DNA of 64,000 nucleotides from Acidisoma sp. PAMC 29798 (GTDB lineage Bacteria; Pseudomonadota; Alphaproteobacteria; Acetobacterales; Acetobacteraceae): NCBI RefSeq assembly GCF_030252425.1, contig NZ_CP126995.1:62001-126000 (forward strand). Reading direction: 5' to 3'. The notes beneath the pieces are model-generated. The model made no database searches. It worked only from the letters and a program-made list of their open reading frames with translations, and was not told where the DNA came from. Shown here piece by piece: positions 52,886 to 60,625 of this stretch. How positions within the stretch are numbered: position 1 is the first letter of the stretch; every line of letters starts with the position of its first letter. The position numbers and the translations under genes were made by a program.

Positions 52886-53818
52886 ATGGGAAAAGTCCAC
52901 GACATCCTGGAACTCAAAGGTAAGCAAGGGGCTTTGCTTGCCGATTTCGAACGCGTGGTCGTGGAAGCCGCTGCGCAATACCTGGGCGATGAAGAAAATA
53001 GCATTGGATTTCTCTACTCAGGCTGGTGCCAGGCAGCCCTCCCCCATCGGAAATTGCCGAACGAGGCTGGTTGGCAAATTGAGAGCGAACGTATGGCCCT
53101 GGTCGTCGAACCCGGCATGCGCCCGACCTCCAGCGGCAAGCCAGAAGCTGTCGGCGTGCCCTATGGCAGCCGCGCTCGACTGATCATGATCTACCTGCAG
53201 AGTGAAGCCGTGCGCACCCAGTCCCGCGAGATTCTGCTCGGCCGGTCGCTTAGGGAGTGGCTCGCTAAGATGGGCATCCCAATCGGCGGCAAGAGCCTCA
53301 AGGATGTTAGGGATCAGTGCGAACGCATCAGCCGATGCCGCCTAAGCCTGACCGTGCGCCACGGCAGCCGGGTCGGCATGACCAACCAAAACGTCGTCGA
53401 TACCGCTATGTTCGTCGATACCGAGGAGCCGGGACAGGGCAGCCTCTTTGTCGAGACGGCCCGGCTGTCCGAGGGCTTTTACGAGCAGCTCCAGCGTCAT
53501 CCCGTGCCGCTCCAGGACGCCGCCATCCGGGCGATCGCCAACAACTCCATGGCGTTAGATGTCTATGCCTGGCTCGCCTACAGGCTGCATTCCCTGGACA
53601 AGCCGCGGACCATTTCATGGAAGGCCGTGAAGTCCCAATTCGGTGCGGGCTATGCGCGGATGGACCACTTCAAGATCAACTTTCGCCCCACCATGGCCCT
53701 GGCGCTCGCGGTTTATCCGGATGCGCGGGTTGATGAGGACGAAAACGGTGCTGGACTGATCCTGCACCCGTCACGGCCGCCAGTGCCGAGCCGCTTGGTT
53801 TCCGTCTCGGCGAAATAG
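52886..53818 (+). CDS. repA: Iteron-type plasmid replication initiator (RepA_C family)
   Basis: A 310-residue protein like the plasmid RepA proteins with the RepA_C domain found in alphaproteobacteria. The sequence has a central RLSEGFYEQLQRHPVPLQD stretch and YAWLAYRLHSLDKPRTISWK, typical of the winged-helix part of these initiators. It begins 36 bp after the reverse iteron and ends five bases before a further pair of reverse iterons. It should open the origin at the iterons. Confidence 0.87.
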   Translation: MGKVHDILELKGKQGALLADFERVVVEAAAQYLGDEENSIGFLYSGWCQAALPHRKLPNEAGWQIESERMALVVEPGMRPTSSGKPEAVGVPYGSRARLIMIYLQSEAVRTQSREILLGRSLREWLAKMGIPIGGKSLKDVRDQCERISRCRLSLTVRHGSRVGMTNQNVVDTAMFVDTEEPGQGSLFVETARLSEGFYEQLQRHPVPLQDAAIRAIANNSMALDVYAWLAYRLHSLDKPRTISWKAVKSQFGAGYARMDHFKINFRPTMALALAVYPDARVDEDENGAGLILHPSRPPVPSRLVSVSAK

Positions 53819-53822
53819 GCCA

Positions 53823-53880
53823 CCCAGTAAAGTCCACGCGCCCCTTCGCTCGTCGAGACGGACCACCCAGTAAAGTCCAC
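53823..53880. repeat. Replication iterons (downstream pair, reverse orientation)
   Basis: The reverse complement of the iteron, CCCAGTAAAGTCCAC, is perfect at 53823-53837 and 53866-53880, between the end of repA and the end of the convergent parB-like gene. These could bind RepA in copy-number control (handcuffing) or affect transcription at the convergence. Confidence 0.8.
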
Positions 53881-53888
53881 TCCCCCAA

Positions 53889-54938
53889 TCAGCGTTGGCT
53901 GGAATAGCGAAACCCCGCCTTCTTCTGCGGCCCCGCCATATACTCCTCATAAAGCGGCCCCATCTTGGCCAGCAAAAACTCCCCGAAGCCACGCGCGACC
54001 GCTTGGTCGATCTTGAGCACGAAGGCCTTGTCGCTCACCGTCACGGTCGCGACCGTCTCGCCCGTCTTCGCGAGCCAAGGTCGCGGTTTGCTCGGGGACA
54101 GACTCGCCGACACTTTCGGCTCCGATCGCGTCAAATGCTGGTGCAGCATGTCGAAGCGTTGATCCGACGGTATGGATAGAAAATCCTCACTTTCGAGAAG
54201 CGGATCGACCGGGCGTTCCACAGCGCGCTTTGAAAAGGATGTGGCGAGGTCGAGCCAACGGTCCCTCCCCGCTGATGGCGCCGGACCGATCGCTTCCACG
54301 ATATCCGTCGGCAGTCGGTTCACGACGCTGATGAGACGCGAGAGCGCCGTCTTGTCGATGCTCAGCGCCTGCATGATCGTCTCGCGATCATAGCCCCCCT
54401 CCTCCAGCGCCTGCGCGAACCGCCCGCGCTCGATGAAGGACAAATCCGCCCGCGCGCTGTTCTCCTGGCCTTGAGCGATCACCAGCTCCTGGTCACTGAG
54501 CGGCTTGATGATGGCGCGCACGGCGCGACCGAGTTCCGCCGCCGCACGCAAACGCCGGTGGCCGAACGCCACCTGGTAGCGGCCTGCCGAAGTGGGATGA
54601 GGCCGCACGAGAATGGGCGAATCCTGCCCCTTGGCAGCGATGCTCGCGCGCAAGGCCTGGAAGCTCTCGTCATCGCCTTCCATGCGATCGGTGATGAAGG
54701 AGCGATCGATGAGAGCGGGGTCAAGATCGAGGATCAGCTCACCGGTCGTGAGACGCGCTTCGAGCGTGCGGGCGGCGTCCGCGCGGGCGGCCAAATCGTC
54801 AATAGTTCGGGTCACGGCGCCGAAAGCGCCACGACCGGTAAAGGCAAGGGCAGGGGTCCTGGCCGCACCTTCCTCATTCGAGTTGACAGCCGGCAACTTT
54901 TTGTTCGTCAGACCTGTAAGCAGGTTTTTGCGGGCCAT
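53889..54938 (-). CDS. repB: RepB/ParB-family plasmid partition protein
   Basis: The start at 54938 (MARKNLLTGLTNKKLPAV) overlaps the stop of the upstream parA-type gene by one base; 54953 is an alternative. The 349-residue protein has a ParB N-terminal domain (PILVRPHPTSAGRYQVAFGH RRLRAA, Arg box) and a helix-turn-helix (ETIMQALSIDKTALSRLISV). It resembles RepB proteins of repABC plasmids. A parS-like palindrome lies within codons 14-19 of this gene (54882-54897). Confidence 0.92.
   Translation of the reverse strand: MARKNLLTGLTNKKLPAVNSNEEGAARTPALAFTGRGAFGAVTRTIDDLAARADAARTLEARLTTGELILDLDPALIDRSFITDRMEGDDESFQALRASIAAKGQDSPILVRPHPTSAGRYQVAFGHRRLRAAAELGRAVRAIIKPLSDQELVIAQGQENSARADLSFIERGRFAQALEEGGYDRETIMQALSIDKTALSRLISVVNRLPTDIVEAIGPAPSAGRDRWLDLATSFSKRAVERPVDPLLESEDFLSIPSDQRFDMLHQHLTRSEPKVSASLSPSKPRPWLAKTGETVATVTVSDKAFVLKIDQAVARGFGEFLLAKMGPLYEEYMAGPQKKAGFRYSSQR
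54882..54897. other. Candidate parS site 1 (inside repB)
   Basis: GTTGACAGCCGGCAAC fits the repABC parS pattern GTT-N4-GC-N4-AAC. An identical copy occurs at 56253-56268. Being inside a coding sequence, the identity of all 16 bases (18 with the flanking A and T) is not required by protein sequence alone. Confidence 0.7.
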
Positions 54939-56146
54939 CAGCGTCTCCCCCAAGCGGCATTGATCAAGTATTCGATTTCACCATTGACGGCATCGAGCGA
55001 TTCCATCGCCCGGTCATAGGTCGAGGCGGTGAACTGCCGGCGCTCCACCTCGTACAGCGTTTGCTTGGTGATTCCCGCATCCGATATCGCGACGCTTTTG
55101 AGCATGGGGTTGATCAACACATGCTGCCCGAAAAGGGAGCGCAGGAAGCTCACCATCTGGGTCTGCGGCCCGTCGGACGGCTCATACCGGGTGATGAGAT
55201 AGCGCAGCCAGTCATAGCCCATATTGCCCCCGGCCTTTTTCAGATGGCCGAGAAGATCGCCCATCATCAGCAGGAACTGGCACATCGACATCACGTCCAA
55301 CATTTGCGGATGGACGGTGATGAGAATGGCGGTCGCCGTGCAGAGGGCGGACATGGTGAGGTAGCCGAGCTGCGGCGGGCAATCGATCACCACCACATCA
55401 TAATCATCCGCGACCGGCTTCAGCGCATCCTCAAGCCGGGTGAAGAAAAGCCGTTCGTCGGCCGGTGCGCCCTTCATCGCGAGGATCCGCGGCGTATCGT
55501 ACTCGAACTCCATGAGCTCGATATTACCGGGCACGATGTCGAGGCCGGGGAAGTTCGTTTTCTTAATGATCTCGCGCAGCGGGCGCGCGGCGCCGTCATA
55601 GCGGATAGCGCCATAGAGGGTTTCATCCTCGCCGACATCGAATTCCGGCTGAAACCCGTGCAGGGAGGAGAGGCTGGCCTGGGGGTCGAGATCGATCGCG
55701 AGAACCCGGTGGCCGCGCAGCGCCAGATGCTGGGCGAGGTGGGCCGCCGTCGTGGTTTTGCCGCTGCCGCCCTTGAAGTTGACGACAGCCACGACCTGGA
55801 GGGCTTCGCCCTCGCGCCGGCCGGGCACGTAGCGTTTGCTCGATCGGCCATTCTCATCGAGATAGTGGCGAAGCTCCCGGATCTGCGCGGCGGTATAGGA
55901 GCGGCGTCCGCTGGCGGTGACTTGCGGCTCAGGCCCTTTGCCATCCAGCGATAAGTTGCGGAGATATCCGCTATTGACGCCGAGGAGCTTGGCCGCTTCG
56001 CTCACCTGGAAGCTACGCAGGGTTTTCTCGGCTGTCGGTGGGAAAAGTTCAAGCCGGTGCGCCTGGAGCTTTTCGGACAGTTCCCGCGCGTGATGACCGA
56101 TGATACTATCGATATCGCTCGCGACCAGCTTTGCATTGCTCATCAC
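54938..56146 (-). CDS. parA: RepA/ParA-family partition ATPase (repABC type)
   Basis: A 402-residue ATPase of RepABC-type partition. Residues about 45-100 form a MerR-like DNA-binding region (VSEAAKLLGVNSGYLRNLSL), which in this class mediates autorepression. The deviant Walker A is NFKGGSGKTTT (123-133), Walker B-like VVVIDCPPQLGYLT. It starts at 56146 (or 56143) and is followed directly by repB. In repABC plasmids the third gene, repC, would follow; here it is absent. Confidence 0.93.
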   Translation of the reverse strand: MMSNAKLVASDIDSIIGHHARELSEKLQAHRLELFPPTAEKTLRSFQVSEAAKLLGVNSGYLRNLSLDGKGPEPQVTASGRRSYTAAQIRELRHYLDENGRSSKRYVPGRREGEALQVVAVVNFKGGSGKTTTAAHLAQHLALRGHRVLAIDLDPQASLSSLHGFQPEFDVGEDETLYGAIRYDGAARPLREIIKKTNFPGLDIVPGNIELMEFEYDTPRILAMKGAPADERLFFTRLEDALKPVADDYDVVVIDCPPQLGYLTMSALCTATAILITVHPQMLDVMSMCQFLLMMGDLLGHLKKAGGNMGYDWLRYLITRYEPSDGPQTQMVSFLRSLFGQHVLINPMLKSVAISDAGITKQTLYEVERRQFTASTYDRAMESLDAVNGEIEYLINAAWGRR

Positions 56147-56252
56147 TTAGGCTCGCACATGCGATTTCAACTCAAAATGTGGTTGAGATCGCACTTATCG
56201 TGATACGGCTGGCGGTGCAATGTTTAGATGAAGTAAGCCCTTTTAGATTAAA

Positions 56253-56268
56253 GTTGACAGCCGGCAAC
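56253..56268. other. Candidate parS site 2 (upstream of parA)
   Basis: The same 16-mer as at 54882 (GTTGACAGCCGGCAAC), 107 bp before the parA start, where centromeres of repABC loci can lie. The two sites bracket the parA gene. Confidence 0.7.
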
Positions 56269-56284
56269 TAGTACCGAATCGGCC

Positions 56285-56566
56285 TTATGTGCTCGATGGG
56301 GGGTGCGGTTCACAGGACCGGGTGACATCCAGATAACCGCGTCGTCGCTTGGTCGTCGCCAGCTCGGCGAGGGCGATCGAAGCGGCCATGACATCCGGAT
56401 AAAGGTCGAACCTCATCCGCCCGTCGGTGCCGATTCTGCCCCAGTTACGGAGGAGGAGGACACTACCGAACAAATCGCGCGAAATCGCCAGCACGTAGAA
56501 GCGACGCTCGTTCCGCGCAGGCCGGATGCGCCTCAGCTCGATCTTGGAGGATTGGAGGTGCCACAT
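56285..56566 (-). CDS. WGR-domain protein
   Basis: The start at 56566 (MWHLQSSKIELRRIRPARNE) gives 93 residues matching the WGR domain: ERRFYVLAISRDLFGSVLLL and the signature NWGRIGTDGRMRFD, then ALAELATTKRRRGYL. WGR domains bind DNA or nucleic acid in PARP and in small bacterial plasmid proteins. The gene ends just upstream of parS site 2. Confidence 0.85.
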   Translation of the reverse strand: MWHLQSSKIELRRIRPARNERRFYVLAISRDLFGSVLLLRNWGRIGTDGRMRFDLYPDVMAASIALAELATTKRRRGYLDVTRSCEPHPPSST

Positions 56567-56611
56567 CGGAGTAGGTCCTGACCGGATTCGCAGCGGTTTT
56601 CTCGCAAGCAT

Positions 56612-56982
56612 ATCTTTCTACCAGTCGACCACATGATCCAGCCGAGCCCATTGGGAATCACTGCGATTCGTGAAATGCGTGGATTCACGTTAGATGCCTC
56701 CTGTTGGATCTTGCGGACAAAGACATCGTGTGGTCGCAAAAACCCGGAACCGCTAGCGAGCCTCCGAAAGGCAGCGCCGTCGCACATGTTAGGGCTTTTA
56801 CACGTTGTCCCTATCAAATCGTCGCCACAGCCGAGTTCCTAGAAAAACTTATCCGGTAGAACTCGGTAAGGATCGCCCGCTCCACCAGTGACACAATCCC
56901 GCATTCATCCCTCATACCTACGATCGGAAGGTTTACATTTGCGTTGCTAAAGTGTCAGCCAACTCGCAGCGACCACTATGGA
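56612..56982. other. Intergenic, no gene recognised
   Basis: A 371-bp gap between the WGR gene and the toxin-antitoxin pair. Frames on both strands (for example 56533-56817 on the minus strand) have no recognisable product. It should hold the promoter of the antitoxin gene. Confidence 0.35.
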
Positions 56983-57510
56983 ATGTCGAACCCAAAGAAC
57001 AACGCTTCATCTCTTGCGCACCAGCTTGAATGTAATCCACGTGAGGCGTATATTGGCTTCACTTGGAGCGGGGCGATGATGAGCGGACGGAGCGCGACGA
57101 TAGAGGATCTGCTGGGGTTTAAACCCATAGCCACCGACACGCGGCTCGCTTTGGCCTATTCAATCCAAGCGGGCCTGCCTGTTTCGGCTCTCGATCATTT
57201 AGCAGAAGCCGTCGCACCCGATGACACGCGTTTCAAGTTCAGGCTGATCCCTAAGGCGACCCTCGAACGTCGCAGGCGATCGCACAAGCCACTGACCACG
57301 GATGAAGGTGATCGTTTGGCGCGGATCGCCAAGGTTTTCTCGATCGGCCTCGACATCTATCGAGATCCGGTCAAACTCCGAGAGTTCCTTGGCAGACCAC
57401 ATATGATGCTCGACAACAAAGCCCCTATGGACGTTGCACTTGGAACGGGCCCAGGGGCCGATGCGGTCATCAACCTGTTGGGCCGCGCCGCTTACGGTGG
57501 CGGCGTTTGA
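56983..57510 (+). CDS. Xre/MbcA/ParS-type antitoxin (DUF2384)
   Basis: The start at 56983 (MSNPKNNASSLAHQLECNPR) gives 175 residues. The C-terminal half is the DUF2384 antitoxin domain: LTTDEGDRLARIAKVFSIGL, then PHMMLDNKAPMDVALGTGPG, typical of antitoxins that neutralise RES toxins. The N-terminal part would bind DNA as a helix-turn-helix. It overlaps the toxin gene by four bases, antitoxin first, the usual order. Confidence 0.87.
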   Translation: MSNPKNNASSLAHQLECNPREAYIGFTWSGAMMSGRSATIEDLLGFKPIATDTRLALAYSIQAGLPVSALDHLAEAVAPDDTRFKFRLIPKATLERRRRSHKPLTTDEGDRLARIAKVFSIGLDIYRDPVKLREFLGRPHMMLDNKAPMDVALGTGPGADAVINLLGRAAYGGGV

Positions 57511-57986
57511 CCGGTCAGAAGACCGATCGCGTTCTAACATGCTATCGTATAGGTGATCCGGACGGCGCCCATCCGATTTACGACACCGAGGGGGCGCGGC
57601 TGTTTCCTGGGCGATGGAACACAAAACAAAGCCCGATCCTTTACACCTCAGAGCACTATTCGACCGCGATGCTTGAAAAACTGGTGCATGCGAACAGCAT
57701 GCTGCCGCCGAACCAACACTATATAAAAATTACCATTCCCAATGGTATAAGCTACGAAATATTCCAGACCGCCCGACATGCCGGATGGGATGCAAAGAGC
57801 GAGTCGATCTGCAAGGCCTTCGGCGAGGCGTGGTATGAACGGCGCCTAACCGCTTTGCTATTCGTGCCGTCGATCCCAGCGCGGCTGGAGCGGAACATCC
57901 TCCTGAACCTCCATCATCCCGATGCAGCTTCGATCACGCACGACTTGCCCGAGCCTGTGTGGTGGGACGATCGCCTATACGGCTGA
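57507..57986 (+). CDS. RES-domain toxin
   Basis: A 159-residue RES-domain protein: RIGDPDGAHPIYDTEGARLF, PGRWNTKQSPILYTSEHYST and the late VPSIPARLERNILLNLHHPD. RES toxins deplete NAD+ (phosphorolysis or hydrolysis). The conserved Arg, Tyr and Ser-type residues of the active site seem present. With the antitoxin it forms a plasmid addiction module. Confidence 0.9.
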   Translation: MTGQKTDRVLTCYRIGDPDGAHPIYDTEGARLFPGRWNTKQSPILYTSEHYSTAMLEKLVHANSMLPPNQHYIKITIPNGISYEIFQTARHAGWDAKSESICKAFGEAWYERRLTALLFVPSIPARLERNILLNLHHPDAASITHDLPEPVWWDDRLYG

Positions 57987-58000
57987 AGCTGCTGGTCTCG

Positions 58001-58019
58001 GCGCGGGTTCTACCCGCGC
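58001..58019. terminator. Hairpin after the toxin-antitoxin operon
   Basis: Perfect 8-bp stem GCGCGGGT-TCT-ACCCGCGC, 14 bp after the toxin stop. There is no T-run, so it may act as a weak terminator or transcript stabiliser. Confidence 0.45.
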
Positions 58020-58313
58020 TCACGCCAAGCGACATTTGCGTGACTAGTTGTTGAGGGGGCCGAGGCTGACACAGGCGATGCTGCGTAGATCGACGGCGGC
58101 TTGGATGGAAAACCTGTACAGCGTCTTGATCGCTGGCTACGTGTGAACAAGCCTCAGCGCCCGGCGCATCCTCTTGCACTGGCACGTTCCGAAATCAGGT
58201 TAGATGCGCCAGTGTCTGCAAGTCGTTCAGAATAATAAATGGAATACTTTGGCTCCAACTTTCGTCGATGGTGCTGCGGCAACAGGCGTTAGCTCCCTAA
58301 ACAAGCGGCTTGT
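58020..58313. other. Intergenic between toxin gene and tra genes
   Basis: No gene recognised. A hairpin TAAACAAG-CGG-CTTGTTTA (58298-58316) overlaps the stop codon of the traM-like gene and may close that operon. Confidence 0.4.
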
Positions 58314-58811
58314 TTAAAAAAATCCGCAATGCCCAGCCAGGCACAAACCTATTCCTCCGCCCAGAAAGGCGCCGCCGACTAATACGGCGACGATTGCCGC
58401 CCAGGTCGCGACAGCCTTTGCCTTGTGGAGTTCACGAATGTCGAGCTCGATGGTGGACAGCGCAGACGTGACCGCCGCTTGTATATCATCTGCCGCACCC
58501 GCACTGGCTTGCTTAAGGTTGTCGGCCGACCAGGCACCCGCATCATTGATGAGCTTCGACGCAGTCGATTTTGCTGCCTCGCACTGGCTTGTGACTTCGC
58601 GCCGGCCGATCTCGATTTGAACCGTAAGGCGATCGGTCGCCTGGTTTGCTACGCCCTCGACAAGCTTCGTGAGGTGCTCCGCAAAGAGCTTATGGACGAT
58701 TTCCGTAACCGTAACGGTCGCTAAAATCGGATCGTCAGGAGCAAGGCGGATGTTATGCCGCCTCGCCACTTCATTGATGATAGCCTTGATGTCGACGGTG
58801 CTCTCAGACAT
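58314..58811 (-). CDS. traM: TraM-like conjugal transfer protein
   Basis: A 165-residue protein annotated by resemblance to IncP/alphaproteobacterial TraM: an N-terminal KAIINEVARRHNIRLAPDDP, a long helical middle and a C-terminal membrane anchor (WAAIVAVLVGGAFLGGGIGL). It is the third gene from oriT in the minus direction, ten bases after traL. Confidence 0.78.
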   Translation of the reverse strand: MSESTVDIKAIINEVARRHNIRLAPDDPILATVTVTEIVHKLFAEHLTKLVEGVANQATDRLTVQIEIGRREVTSQCEAAKSTASKLINDAGAWSADNLKQASAGAADDIQAAVTSALSTIELDIRELHKAKAVATWAAIVAVLVGGAFLGGGIGLCLAGHCGFF

Positions 58812-58821
58812 TGCGGTCGCC

Positions 58822-59631
58822 CTAGATGGCGAGGGCGAGCTGATCGAAGATCTCTCGCTGGATTTGCTTCAACCTTTGCTTCGCCATCAGTCGGAAATCG
58901 GGGCTATTGATGGCCTCATCGAAGGTCATCTTCTTCGTCAGGAGCTGGTCCATATCCTGCGCAAACAGCTCAGAGCGATGATAAGGTACTCGAAGGAGGG
59001 CGAGTATCTTGTCCTTGTGGTTTGCATAGGTCTGAATTTGCTCGAAATCCTTTCCGCCCGGCTGGATGAGGCCCTTTAGAGCCTCGTTCAGCCAAACGAC
59101 GATTTTCGCCTGACCGCCGATGTTGGTCGCGATGTCATCGAATCCCTGAATCGTCTCCATCATAGCTTCAGCGCCGACTATCGGTACATGCACAACCATA
59201 TCGCGGCCGTGCTCTGCCAAAACCTCGGGAACACGGTTTTCCACAAGATAGGCCATGAACGGCAGGAAGTTGGTCGCCCCATTGTCGATGACAAAGTTTC
59301 TATCTAGCGAAATGATATCGTCTATGATATCATCAAACGCACGCGAATTGACCGTATTGTTCTCCGACATGATGTCCAAAGCCGTCACATTTAATGCCTT
59401 GTAAGCGGCAAGAGATTTGTTGCTAGGATCCGCGTCAATGACTTTGGTTGGCCGGTTTTCGTGTTGGAAGTATTGCGCGATGCAGTTGGCGACGAACGAC
59501 TTTCCTACGCCGCCTTTGTGCTGCAACGTTATGTGAATAGAGCACCGGTCAGATGAGCTGGTCTTTGTTGTCGTCGGGGAGCCCGGGGCGGCGAACGAAG
59601 CCTCGCGGTCGGGGAGGGGCTTTTGGCCCAT
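58822..59631 (-). CDS. traL: TraL-like ATPase of the transfer region
   Basis: A ParA-like P-loop protein with LQHKGGVGKSFVANCIAQYF near its N terminus, like TraL of RP4. The remaining sequence has the MinD/ParA fold. The start at 59631 (MGQKPLPDREASFAAPG) overlaps traK by 83 bp and is uncertain: RP4 TraL begins just before the P-loop. No better ATG is visible closer to it, so an uncommon start codon cannot be excluded. Confidence 0.82.
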   Translation of the reverse strand: MGQKPLPDREASFAAPGSPTTTKTSSSDRCSIHITLQHKGGVGKSFVANCIAQYFQHENRPTKVIDADPSNKSLAAYKALNVTALDIMSENNTVNSRAFDDIIDDIISLDRNFVIDNGATNFLPFMAYLVENRVPEVLAEHGRDMVVHVPIVGAEAMMETIQGFDDIATNIGGQAKIVVWLNEALKGLIQPGGKDFEQIQTYANHKDKILALLRVPYHRSELFAQDMDQLLTKKMTFDEAINSPDFRLMAKQRLKQIQREIFDQLALAI

Positions 59632-59986
59632 GACTTTTCTCCTGTGGTGAGTGGGGGGTGGATGCTTCCACCGCGGTTGGCGAAGCCTCCATCCATGAAG
59701 CGATTGCCGGGGCAGGGGAGGGGGCAGCCGCTTCAAGGAGCGCGAAGGCTGCCGTACGCTTCGGCTGGATTAGTTGAAGATCGGGGTTTGGAGTGCTCTG
59801 CCGGATGCGATCGACATAGCGACAAAACTGCCGGTAGCTCATGCCTGCTAGCCTGGCTTTGAGTTGCTCGAACAAGGTCCGTGACGATTGGCCCGCTGTG
59901 ATTCCAGTGCGGATGTCCGAGAGCGCCTGAAGAACCATGACGCGGCCTTGTCCATTTGGCACCCGGGAAACGCGCTCGGCCACCAT
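59549..59986 (-). CDS. traK: TraK-like relaxosome accessory protein
   Basis: A 145-residue basic protein that reads outward from the oriT-like gap, as TraK of IncP does: ALSDIRTGITAGQSSRTLFE and GMSYRQFCRYVDRIRQ at the N-terminal half, then a proline-rich low-complexity end. RP4 TraK bends DNA at oriT. The start at 59986 (MVAERVSRVPNGQG) is the second of two consecutive ATGs. Confidence 0.8.
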   Translation of the reverse strand: MVAERVSRVPNGQGRVMVLQALSDIRTGITAGQSSRTLFEQLKARLAGMSYRQFCRYVDRIRQSTPNPDLQLIQPKRTAAFALLEAAAPSPAPAIASWMEASPTAVEASTPHSPQEKSHGPKAPPRPRGFVRRPGLPDDNKDQLI

Positions 59987-59989
59987 CAC

Positions 59990-60262
59990 ATAGCCCTTTT
60001 TGTATTCTGGTGTCCAAATGAGGCCTGATAGGGCTCGAGATGTCGCAACATGTCCCTATAAGACCAAAGAAGGTTATTCGAATCAAGCGGACGTTTTCAG
60101 ACCATTAAAGAGGCTTCTGGCCTTTTTCGGCCATCGCTCGATTCGGCAAGATATGCGCCGTAGGCCTACGGGGCTGGTTTTGGCTTACTCGCCCCTGTGG
60201 GGCTCGACGCCGCGGCTCTGCGAGACTGACTGCCGCTGCCGCGTCTAAGGAGGGAAAACACC
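59990..60262. other. oriT: Presumed origin of transfer (oriT)
   Basis: The gap between divergent traK and traJ occupies the place of oriT in IncP plasmids. It contains a 14-bp perfect palindrome CCGTAGGCCTACGG (60158-60171), the stem TGGCC-TTTTTC-GGCCA (60118-60133) and GCCCC-TGT-GGGGC (60191-60203). An IncP-like nic sequence (YATCCTGY) was not found, so the nick site is unassigned. Confidence 0.6.
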
Positions 60263-60625
60263 ATGGAAGAGGCGATTCAGGGTGAGCGTGAGGACACCAG
60301 GCCGAGGGGAAAGCGGCCGTTCAAGGTGTGGGTGACGCCAGCAGAACGGGTGCAGATCGAGCGCCTTGCGGCGGCAACGGGCCTGTCCTCCTCGACCTAT
60401 CTCCGCAGCCTCGGCCTCGGGTACGAGCCGAAATCGACGCTCGACGCGAGGAACATCCTTGAGCTGTTGAAGCTGGGAGGCGACCTCGGCCGGCTCGGGG
60501 GCTTGCTCAAACTTTGGCTGACGGATCGGCCCGGCGAGGGCGTGGTGGTGGAAGACGTAAGGGCACTTCTCCATTCGGTCGGAGAGCTTCGCGACCAAAT
60601 CGCCGATAAGGTGGCGGCCCTTTGA
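60263..60625 (+). CDS. traJ: TraJ-like oriT-recognition protein
   Basis: A 120-residue protein of the TraJ/MobC relaxosome family: RPFKVWVTPAERVQIERLAA and GLSSSTYLRSLGLGYEP give a ribbon-helix-helix; the C-terminal half is helical. It has a good AAGGAGG site before its ATG. The stop overlaps the start of traI by four bases, so both are coupled. Confidence 0.87.
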   Translation: MEEAIQGEREDTRPRGKRPFKVWVTPAERVQIERLAAATGLSSSTYLRSLGLGYEPKSTLDARNILELLKLGGDLGRLGGLLKLWLTDRPGEGVVVEDVRALLHSVGELRDQIADKVAAL

